DNA of 64,000 nt, from positions 1 through 64,000 of the forward strand of contig NW_026870470.1 of the NCBI RefSeq assembly GCF_963576545.1, in the 5' to 3' direction. How positions within the stretch are numbered: position 1 is the first letter of the stretch; every line of letters begins with the position of its first letter. Under the pieces are notes generated by a model. That model was not told the origin of the DNA, searched no databases, and was given only the letters and a program-made list of their open reading frames with translations. Shown one piece after another: positions 1-10,888 of the stretch. The position numbers were made by a program, and so were the translations under genes. The DNA is from Limanda limanda (Eukaryota; Chordata; Actinopteri; Pleuronectiformes; Pleuronectidae).

Positions 1-961
1 GCGCGCATCGATCGGTACCATCCTTGAGCTTCTCCCGACTTTCGGAAGGGTTAGGGTTAGGGTTAGGGATGAAAGCACATAGGAGAAAGAGATATTCTTG
101 AATAACTTTTTTTGTGAAGGTCGGAGAGACTTGCAAGTAGGCTCTACCCCCACTAAATGGGGTTGCGCGCATCGATCGGTACCATCCTTGAGCTTCTCCG
201 ACTTTCGGAAGGGTTAGGGTTAGGGTTAGGGATGAAAGCACATAGGAGAAAGAGATATTCTTGAATAACTTTTTTTGTGAAGGTCGGAGAGACTTGGAAA
301 GTGGTTGCATCTGGACTAATTTGGGTCCTGCGGATCGATTGGTACCATCCCCGAGCTTGTACGACCTTCGGAAGAGGTCGACCGACGAAATTCCCCAAAT
401 CTGAGGAGATATTCTTGAATAACTTTTTTTGTGAAGGTCGGAGAGACTTGCAAGTAGGCTCTACCCCCACTAAATGGGGTAGCGCGCATCGATCAGTACC
501 ATCTTTGAGCTTCTCGACTTTCGGAAGGGTTAGGGTTAGGGTTAGGGATGAAAGCACATAGGAGAAAGAGATATTCTTGAATAACTTTTTTTGTGAAGGT
601 CGGAGAGACTTGCAAGTAGGCTCTACCCCCACTAAATGGGGTAGCGCGCATCGATCGGTACCATCCTTGAGCTTGTCCGACTTTCGGAAGGGTTAGGGTT
701 AGGGTTAGGGATGAAAGCACATAGGAGAAAGAGATATTCTTGAATAACTTTTTTTGTGAAGGTCGGAGAGACTTGGAAAGTGGTTGCATCTGGACTAATT
801 TGGGTCCTGCGGATCGATTGGTACCATCCCCGAGCTTGTACGACCTTCGGAAGAGGTCGACCGACGAAATTCCCCCAAATCTGAGGAGATATTCTTGAAT
901 AACTTTTTTTGTGAAGGTCGGAGAGACTTGCAAGTAGGCTCTACCCCCACTAAATGGGGTA

Positions 962-2404
962 GCGCGCATCGATCGGTACCAATCTTTGAGCTTCTCCGAC
1001 TTTCGGAAGGGTTAGGGTTAGGGTTAGGGATGAAAGCACATAGGAGAAAGAGATATTCTTGAATAACTTTTTTTGTGAAGGTCGGAGAGACTTGCAAGTA
1101 CGCTCTACCCCCACTAAATGGGGTAGCGCGCATCGATCGGTACCATCCTTGAGCTTCTCCGACTTTCGGAAGGGTTAGGGTTAGGGTTAGGGATGAAAGC
1201 ACATAGGAGAAAGAGATATTCTTGAATAACTTTTTTTGTGAAGGTCGGAGAGACTTGGAAAGTGGTTGCATCTGGACTAATTTGGGTCCTGCGGATCGAT
1301 TGGTACCATCCCCGAGCTTGTACGACCTTCGGAAGAGGTCGACCGACGAAATTCCCCAAATCTGAGGAGATATTCTTGAATAACTTTTTTTGTGAAGGTC
1401 GGAGAGACTTGCAAGTAGGCTCTACCCCCACTAAATGGGGTAGCGCGCATCGATCGGTACCATCCTTGAGCTTCTCCGACTTTCGGAAGGGTTAGGGTTA
1501 GGGTTAGGGATGAAAGCACATAGGAGAAAGAGATATTCTTGAATAACTTTTTTTGTGAAGGTCGGAGAGACTTGCAAGTAGGCTCTACCCCCACTAAATG
1601 GGGTAGCGCGCATCGATCGGTACTATCCTTGAGCTTCTCCGACTTTCGGAAGGGTTAGGGTTAGGGTTAGGGATGAAAGCACATAGGAGAAAGAGATATT
1701 CTTGAATAACTTTTTTTGTGAAGGTCGGAGAGACTTGGAAAGTGGTTGCATCTGGACTAATTTGGGTCCTGCGGATCGATTGGTACCATCCCCGAGCTTG
1801 TACGACCTTCGGAAGAGGTCGACCGACGAAATTCCCCCAAATCTGAGGAGATATTCTTGAATAACTTTTTTTGTGAAGGTCGGAGAGACTTGCAAGTAGG
1901 CTCTACCCCCACTAAATGGGGTAGCGCGCATCGATCGGTACCATCCTTGAGCTTCTCAGACTTTCGGAAGGGTTAGGGTTAGGGTTAGGGATGAAAGCAC
2001 ATAGGAGAAAGAGATATTCTTGAATAACTTTTTTTGTGAAGGTCGGAGAGACTTGGAAAGTGGTTGCATCTGGACTAATTTGGGTCCTGCGGATCGATTG
2101 GTACCATCCCCGAGCTTGTACGACCTTCGGAAGAGGTCGACCGACGAAATTCCCCCAAATCTGAGGAGATATTCTTGAATAACTGTTTTTGTGAAGGACG
2201 GAGAGACTTGCAAGTAGGCTCTACCCCCACTAAATGGGGTAGCGCGCATCGATCGGTACCATCCTTGAGCTTCTCCGACTTTCGGAAGGGTTAGGGTTAG
2301 GGTTAGGGATGAAAGCACATAGGAGAAAGAGATATTCTTGAATAACTTTTTTTGTGAAGGTCGGAGAGACTTGCAAGTAGGCTCTACCCCCACTAAATGG
2401 GGTT
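962..2404 (+). repeat. Marked six-unit cassette, copy 1
   Basis: The order is S* L S L1 L2 S. S* carries both GGTACCAATC (extra A) and CAAGTACGC. L1 starts with GGTACTATCC. L2 has TTCTCAGAC in its head and the GAAGGACGG core. These four co-inherited markers identify the cassette wherever it recurs. This copy has one C missing in the C5 run of its first L. Confidence 0.9.
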
Positions 2405-3358
2405 GCGCGCATCGATCGGTACCATCCTTGAGCTTCTCCGACTTTCGGAAGGGTTAGGGTTAGGGTTAGGGATGAAAGCACATAGGAGAAAGAGATATTC
2501 TTGAATAACTTTTTTTGTGAAGGTCGGAGAGACTTGGAAAGTGGTTGCATCTGGACTAATTTGGGTCCTGCGGATCGATCGGTACCATCCCCGAGCTTGT
2601 ACGACCTTCGGAAGAGGTCGACCGACGAAATTCCCCCAAATCTGAGGAGATATTCTTGAATAACTTTTTTTGTGAAGGTCGGAGAGACTTGCAAGTAGGC
2701 TCTACCCCCACTAAATGGGGTAGCGCGCATCGATCGGTACCATCCTTGAGCTTCTCCGACTTTCGGAAGGGTTAGGGTTAGGGTTAGGGATGAAAGCACA
2801 TAGGAGAAAGAGATATTCTTGAATAACTTTTTTTGTGAAGGTCGGAGAGACTTGGAAAGTGGTTGCATCTGGACTAATTTGGGTCCTGCGGATCGATTGG
2901 TACCATCCCCGAGCTTGTACGACCTTCGGAAGAGGTCGACCGACGAAATTCCCCCAAATCTGAGGAGATATTCTTGAATAACTTTTTTTGTGAAGGTCGG
3001 AGAGACTTGCAAGTAGGCTCTACCCCCACTAAATGGGGTAGCGCGCATCGATCGGTACCATCCTTGAGCTTCTCCGACTTTCGGAAGGGTTAGGGTTAGG
3101 GTTAGGGATGAAAGCACATAGGAGAAAGAGATATTCTTGAATAACTTTTTTTGTGAAGGTCGGAGAGACTTGGAAAGTGGTTGCATCTGGACTAATTTGG
3201 GTCCTGCGGATCGATTGGTACCATCCCCGAGCTTGTACGACCTTCGGAAGAGGTCGACCGACGAAATTCCCCCAAATCTGAGGAGATATTCTTGAATAAC
3301 TTTTTTTGTGAAGGTCGGAGAGACTTGCAAGTAGGCTCTACCCCCACTAAATGGGGTA

Positions 3359-4166
3359 GCGCGCATCGATCGGTACCAATCTTTGAGCTTCTCCGACTTT
3401 CGGAAGGGTTAGGGTTAGGGTTAGGGATGAAAGCACATAGGAGAAAGAGATATTCTTGAATAACTTTTTTTGTGAAGGTCGGAGAGACTTGCAAGTACGC
3501 TCTACCCCCACTAAATGGGGTAGCGCGCATCGATCGGTACCATCCTTGAGCTTCTCCGACTTTCGGAAGGGTTAGGGTTAGGGTTAGGGATGAAAGCACA
3601 TAGGAGAAAGAGATATTCTTGAATAACTTTTTTTGTGAAGGTCGGAGAGACTTGGAAAGTGGTTGCATCTGGACTAATTTGGGTCCTGCGGATCGATTGG
3701 TACCATCCCCGAGCTTGTACGACCTTCGGAAGAGGTCGACCGACGAAATTCCCCCAAATCTGAGGAGATATTCTTGAATAACTTTTTTTGTGAAGGTCGG
3801 AGAGACTTGCAAGTAGGCTCTACCCCCACTAAATGGGGTAGCGCGCATCGATCGGTACCATCCTTGAGCTTCTCCGACTTTCGGAAGGGTTAGGGTTAGG
3901 GTTAGGGATGAAAGCACATAGGAGAAAGAGATATTCTTGAATAACTTTTTTTGTGAAGGTCGGAGAGACTTGCAAGTAGGCTCTACCCCCACTAAATGGG
4001 GTAGCGCGCATCGATCGGTACTATCCTTGAGCTTCTCCGACTTTCGGAAGGGTTAGGGTTAGGGTTAGGGATGAAAGCACATAGGAGAAAGAGATATTCT
4101 TGAATAACTTTTTTTGTGAAGGTCGGAGAGACTTGCAAGTAGGCTCTACCCCCACTAAATGGGGTA
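3359..4166 (+). repeat. Marked cassette, truncated copy
   Basis: The copy begins as S* L S with both S* markers. The next unit, at 4004, carries the GGTACTATCC head of L1 but is only 163 bp, with an S structure. The marked L2 is missing. This looks like an L1 converted into S by the 155 bp core-to-core deletion or by unequal crossing-over at the core. Confidence 0.82.
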
Positions 4167-4803
4167 GCGCGCATCGATCGGTACCATCCTTGAGCTTCTC
4201 CGACTTTCGGAAGGGTTAGGGTTAGGGTTAGGGATGAAAGCACATAGGAGAAAGAGATATTCTTGAATAACTTTTTTTGTGAAGGTCGGAGAGACTTGGA
4301 AAGTGGTTGCATCTGGACTAATTTGGGTCCTGCGGATCGATTGGTACCATCCCCGAGCTTGTACGACCTTCGGAAGAGGTCGACCGACGAAATTCCCCCA
4401 AATCTGAGGAGATATTCTTGAATAACTTTTTTTGTGAAGGTCGGAGAGACTTGCAAGTAGGCTCTACCCCCACTAAATGGGGTAGCGCGCATCGATCGGT
4501 ACCAATCTTTGAGCTTCTCCGACTTTCGGAAGGGTTAGGGTTAGGGTTAGGGATGAAAGCACATAGGAGAAAGAGATATTCTTGAATAACTTTTTTTGTG
4601 AAGGTCGGAGAGACTTGGAAAGTGGTTGCATCTGGACTAATTTGGGTCCTGCGGATCGATTGGTACCATCCCCGAGCTTGTACGACCTTCGGAAGAGGTC
4701 GACCGACGAAATTCCCCCAAATCTGAGGAGATATTCTTGAATAACTTTTTTTGTGAAGGTCGGAGAGACTTGCAAGTAGGCTCTACCCCCACTAAATGGG
4801 GTA

Positions 4804-6247
4804 GCGCGCATCGATCGGTACCAATCTTTGAGCTTCTCCGACTTTCGGAAGGGTTAGGGTTAGGGTTAGGGATGAAAGCACATAGGAGAAAGAGATATTC
4901 TTGAATAACTTTTTTTGTGAAGGTCGGAGAGACTTGCAAGTACGCTCTACCCCCACTAAATGGGGTAGCGCGCATCGATCGGTACCATCCTTGAGCTTCT
5001 CCGACTTTCGGAAGGGTTAGGGTTAGGGTTAGGGATGAAAGCACATAGGAGAAAGAGATATTCTTGAATAACTTTTTTTGTGAAGGTCGGAGAGACTTGG
5101 AAAGTGGTTGCATCTGGACTAATTTGGGTCCTGCGGATCGATTGGTACCATCCCCGAGCTTGTACGACCTTCGGAAGAGGTCGACCGACGAAATTCCCCC
5201 AAATCTGAGGAGATATTCTTGAATAACTTTTTTTGTGAAGGTCGGAGAGACTTGCAAGTAGGCTCTACCCCCACTAAATGGGGTAGCGCGCATCGATCGG
5301 TACCATCCTTGAGCTTCTCCGACTTTCGGAAGGGTTAGGGTTAGGGTTAGGGATGAAAGCACATAGGAGAAAGAGATATTCTTGAATAACTTTTTTTGTG
5401 AAGGTCGGAGAGACTTGCAAGTAGGCTCTACCCCCACTAAATGGGGTAGCGCGCATCGATCGGTACTATCCTTGAGCTTCTCCGACTTTCGGAAGGGTTA
5501 GGGTTAGGGTTAGGGATGAAAGCACATAGGAGAAAGAGATATTCTTGAATAACTTTTTTTGTGAAGGTCGGAGAGACTTGGAAAGTGGTTGCATCTGGAC
5601 TAATTTGGGTCCTGCAGATCGATTGGTACCATCCCCGAGCTTGTACGACCTTCGGAAGAGGTCGACCGACGAAATTCCCCCAAATCTGAGGAGATATTCT
5701 TGAATAACTTTTTTTGTGAAGGTCGGAGAGACTTGCAAGTAGGCTCTACCCCCACTAAATGGGGTAGCGCGCATCGATCGGTACCATCCTTGAGCTTCTC
5801 AGACTTTCGGAAGGGTTAGGGTTAGGGTTAGGGATGAAAGCACATAGGAGAAAGAGATATTCTTGAATAACTTTTTTTGTGAAGGTCGGAGAGACTTGGA
5901 AAGTGGTTGCATCTGGACTAATTTGGGTCCTGCGGATCGATTGGTACCATCCCCGAGCTTGTACGACCTTCGGAAGAGGTCGACCGACGAAATTCCCCCA
6001 AATCTGAGGAGATATTCTTGAATAACTGTTTTTGTGAAGGACGGAGAGACTTGCAAGTAGGCTCTACCCCCACTAAATGGGGTAGCGCGCATCGATCGGT
6101 ACCATCCTTGAGCTTCTCCGACTTTCGGAAGGGTTAGGGTTAGGGTTAGGGATGAAAGCACATAGGAGAAAGAGATATTCTTGAATAACTTTTTTTGTGA
6201 AGGTCGGAGAGACTTGCAAGTAGGCTCTACCCCCACTAAATGGGGTT
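4804..6247 (+). repeat. Marked six-unit cassette, copy 2
   Basis: The order is S* L S L1 L2 S with all four markers. L1 at 5449 also has CTGCAGATC in place of CTGCGGATC at the monomer junction. The L just before the cassette (4485) carries the S* GGTACCAATC head without the CAAGTACGC tail. Confidence 0.9.
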
Positions 6248-7046
6248 GCGCGCATCGATCGGTACCATCCTTGAGCTTCTCCGACTTTCGGAAGGGTTAG
6301 GGTTAGGGTTAGGGATGAAAGCACATAGGAGAAAGAGATATTCTTGAATAACTTTTTTTGTGAAGGTCGGAGAGACTTGGAAAGTGGTTGCATCTGGACT
6401 AATTTGGGTCCTGCGGATCGATTGGTACCATCCCCGAGCTTGTACGACCTTCGGAAGAGGTCGACCGACGAAATTCCCCCAAATCTGAGGAGATATTCTT
6501 GAATAACTTTTTTTGTGAAGGTCGGAGAGACTTGCAAGTAGGCTCTACCCCCACTAAATGGGGTAGCGCGCATCGATCAGTACCATCTTTGAGCTTCTCC
6601 GACTTTCGGAAGGGTTAGGGTTAGGGTTAGGGATGAAAGCACATAGGAGAAAGAGATATTCTTGAATAACTTTTTTTGTGAAGGTCGGAGAGACTTGCAA
6701 GTAGGCTCTACCCCCACTAAATGGGGTAGCGCGCATCGATCGGTACCATCCTTGAGCTTCTCCGACTTTCGGAAGGGTTAGGGTTAGGGTTAGGGATGAA
6801 AGCACATAGGAGAAAGAGATATTCTTGAATAACTTTTTTTGTGAAGGTCGGAGAGACTTGGAAAGTGGTTGCATCTGGACTAATTTGGGTCCTGCGGATC
6901 GATTGGTACCATCCCCGAGCTTGTACGACCTTCGGAAGAGGTCGACCGACGAAATTCCCCCAAATCTGAGGAGATATTCTTGAATAACTTTTTTTGTGAA
7001 GGTCGGAGAGACTTGCAAGTAGGCTCTACCCCCACTAAATGGGGTA

Positions 7047-8490
7047 GCGCGCATCGATCGGTACCAATCTTTGAGCTTCTCCGACTTTCGGAAGGGTTAG
7101 GGTTAGGGTTAGGGATGAAAGCACATAGGAGAAAGAGATATTCTTGAATAACTTTTTTTGTGAAGGTCGGAGAGACTTGCAAGTACGCTCTACCCCCACT
7201 AAATGGGGTAGCGCGCATCGATCGGTACCATCCTTGAGCTTCTCCGACTTTCGGAAGGGTTAGGGTTAGGGTTAGGGATGAAAGCACATAGGAGAAAGAG
7301 ATATTCTTGAATAACTTTTTTTGTGAAGGTCGGAGAGACTTGGAAAGTGGTTGCATCTGGACTAATTTGGGTCCTGCGGATCGATTGGTACCATCCCCGA
7401 GCTTGTACGACCTTCGGAAGAGGTCGACCGACGAAATTCCCCCAAATCTGAGGAGATATTCTTGAATAACTTTTTTTGTGAAGGTCGGAGAGACTTGCAA
7501 GTAGGCTCTACCCCCACTAAATGGGGTAGCGCGCATCGATCGGTACCATCCTTGAGCTTCTCCGACTTTCGGAAGGGTTAGGGTTAGGGTTAGGGATGAA
7601 AGCACATAGGAGAAAGAGATATTCTTGAATAACTTTTTTTGTGAAGGTCGGAGAGACTTGCAAGTAGGCTCTACCCCCACTAAATGGGGTAGCGCGCATC
7701 GATCGGTACTATCCTTGAGCTTCTCCGACTTTCGGAAGGGTTAGGGTTAGGGTTAGGGATGAAAGCACATAGGAGAAAGAGATATTCTTGAATAACTTTT
7801 TTTGTGAAGGTCGGAGAGACTTGGAAAGTGGTTGCATCTGGACTAATTTGGGTCCTGCGGATCGATTGGTACCATCCCCGAGCTTGTACGACCTTCGGAA
7901 GAGGTCGACCGACGAAATTCCCCCAAATCTGAGGAGATATTCTTGAATAACTTTTTTTGTGAAGGTCGGAGAGACTTGCAAGTAGGCTCTACCCCCACTA
8001 AATGGGGTAGCGCGCATCGATCGGTACCATCCTTGAGCTTCTCAGACTTTCGGAAGGGTTAGGTTTAGGGTTAGGGATGAAAGCACATAGGAGAAAGAGA
8101 TATTCTTGAATAACTTTTTTTGTGAAGGTCGGAGAGACTTGGAAAGTGGTTGCATCTGGACTAATTTGGGTCCTGCGGATCGATTGGTACCATCCCCGAG
8201 CTTGTACGACCTTCGGAAGAGGTCGACCGACGAAATTCCCCCAAATCTGAGGAGATATTCTTGAATAACTGTTTTTGTGAAGGACGGAGAGACTTGCAAG
8301 TAGGCTCTACCCCCACTAAATGGGGTAGCGCGCATCGATCGGTACCATCCTTGAGCTTCTCCGACTTTCGGAAGGGTTAGGGTTAGGGTTAGGGATGAAA
8401 GCACATAGGAGAAAGAGATATTCTTGAATAACTTTTTTTGTGAAGGTCGGAGAGACTTGCAAGTAGGCTCTACCCCCACTAAATGGGGTT
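7047..8490 (+). repeat. Marked six-unit cassette, copy 3
   Basis: The order is S* L S L1 L2 S with all four markers. The L2 unit at 8010 carries the one altered telomeric block I found in the window, a T replacing a G at 8064. Confidence 0.9.
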
Positions 8491-9444
8491 GCGCGCATCG
8501 ATCAGTACCATCCTTGAGCTTCTCCGACTTTCGGAAGGGTTAGGGTTAGGGTTAGGGATGAAAGCACATAGGAGAAAGAGATATTCTTGAATAACTTTTT
8601 TTGTGAAGGTCGGAGAGACTTGAAAAGTGGTTGCATCTGGACTAATTTGGGTCCTGCGGATCGATTGGTACCATCCCCGAGCTTGTACGACCTTCGGAAG
8701 AGGTCGACCGACGAAATTCCCCCAAATCTGAGGAGATATTCTTGAATAACTTTTTTTGTGAAGGTCGGAGAGACTTGCAAGTAGGCTCTACCCCCACTAA
8801 ATGGGGTAGCGCGCATCGATCGGTACCATCCTTGAGCTTCTCCGACTTTCGGAAGGGTTAGGGTTAGGGTTAGGGATGAAAGCACATAGGAGAAAGAGAT
8901 ATTCTTGAATAACTTTTTTTGTGAAGGTCGGAGAGACTTGGAAAGTGGTTGCATCTGGACTAATTTGGGTCCTGCGGATCGATTGGTACCATCCCCGAGC
9001 TTGTACGACCTTCGGAAGAGGTCGACCGACGAAATTCCCCCAAATCTGAGGAGATATTCTTGAATAACTTTTTTTGTGAAGGTCGGAGAGACTTGCAAGT
9101 AGGCTCTACCCCCACTAAATGGGGTAGCGCGCATCGATCGGTACCATCCTTGAGCTTCTCCGACTTTCGGAAGGGTTAGGGTTAGGGTTAGGGATGAAAG
9201 CACATAGGAGAAAGAGATATTCTTGAATAACTTTTTTTGTGAAGGTCGGAGAGACTTGGAAAGTGGTTGCATCTGGACTAATTTGGGTCCTGCGGATCGA
9301 TTGGTACCATCCCCGAGCTTGTACGACCTTCGGAAGAGGTCGACCGACGAAATTCCCCCAAATCTGAGGAGATATTCTTGAATAACTTTTTTTGTGAAGG
9401 TCGGAGAGACTTGCAAGTAGGCTCTACCCCCACTAAATGGGGTA

Positions 9445-10888
9445 GCGCGCATCGATCGGTACCAATCTTTGAGCTTCTCCGACTTTCGGAAGGGTTAGGG
9501 TTAGGGTTAGGGATGAAAGCACATAGGAGAAAGAGATATTCTTGAATAACTTTTTTTGTGAAGGTCGGAGAGACTTGCAAGTACGCTCTACCCCCACTAA
9601 ATGGGGTAGCGCGCATCGATCGGTACCATCCTTGAGCTTCTCCGACTTTCGGAAGGGTTAGGGTTAGGGTTAGGGATGAAAGCACATAGGAGAAAGAGAT
9701 ATTCTTGAATAACTTTTTTTGTGAAGGTCGGAGAGACTTGGAAAGTGGTTGCATCTGGACTAATTTGGGTCCTGCGGATCGATTGGTACCATCCCCGAGC
9801 TTGTACGACCTTCGGAAGAGGTCGACCGACGAAATTCCCCCAAATCTGAGGAGATATTCTTGAATAACTTTTTTTGTGAAGGTCGGAGAGACTTGCAAGT
9901 AGGCTCTACCCCCACTAAATGGGGTAGCGCGCATCGATCGGTACCATCCTTGAGCTTCTCCGACTTTCGGAAGGGTTAGGGTTAGGGTTAGGGATGAAAG
10001 CACATAGGAGAAAGAGATATTCTTGAATAACTTTTTTTGTGAAGGTCGGAGAGACTTGCAAGTAGGCTCTACCCCCACTAAATGGGGTAGCGCGCATCGA
10101 TCGGTACTATCCTTGAGCTTCTCCGACTTTCGGAAGGGTTAGGGTTAGGGTTAGGGATGAAAGCACATAGGAGAAAGAGATATTCTTGAATAACTTTTTT
10201 TGTGAAGGTCGGAGAGACTTGGAAAGTGGTTGCATCTGGACTAATTTGGGTCCTGCGGATCGATTGGTACCATCCCCGAGCTTGTACGACCTTCGGAAGA
10301 GGTCGACCGACGAAATTCCCCCAAATCTGAGGAGATATTCTTGAATAACTTTTTTTGTGAAGGTCGGAGAGACTTGCAAGTAGGCTCTACCCCCACTAAA
10401 TGGGGTAGCGCGCATCGATCGGTACCATTCTTGAGCTTCTCAGACTTTCGGAAGGGTTAGGGTTAGGGTTAGGGATGAAAGCACATAGGAGAAAGAGATA
10501 TTCTTGAATAACTTTTTTTGTGAAGGTCGGAGAGACTTGGAAAGTGGTTGCATCTGGACTAATTTGGGTCCTGCGGATCGATTGGTACCATCCCCGAGCT
10601 TGTACGACCTTCGGAAGAGGTCGACCGACGAAATTCCCCCAAATCTGAGGAGATATTCTTGAATAACTGTTTTTGTGAAGGACGGAGAGACTTGCAAGTA
10701 GGCTCTACCCCCACTAAATGGGGTAGCGCGCATCGATCGGTACCATCCTTGAGCTTCTCCGACTTTCGGAAGGGTTAGGGTTAGGGTTAGGGATGAAAGC
10801 ACATAGGAGAAAGAGATATTCTTGAATAACTTTTTTTGTGAAGGTCGGAGAGACTTGCAAGTAGGCTCTACCCCCACTAAATGGGGTT
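9445..10888 (+). repeat. Marked six-unit cassette, copy 4
   Basis: The order is S* L S L1 L2 S with all four markers. L2 at 10408 has a private change, GGTACCATTC in place of GGTACCATCC. Confidence 0.9.

Noticed and set aside
277..561. Short + strand open frame of 94 codons
   Set aside because: It is open only because one C is missing in a C5 run (about 391). The same frame is closed in consensus units, and similar ones recur only where that C is missing.
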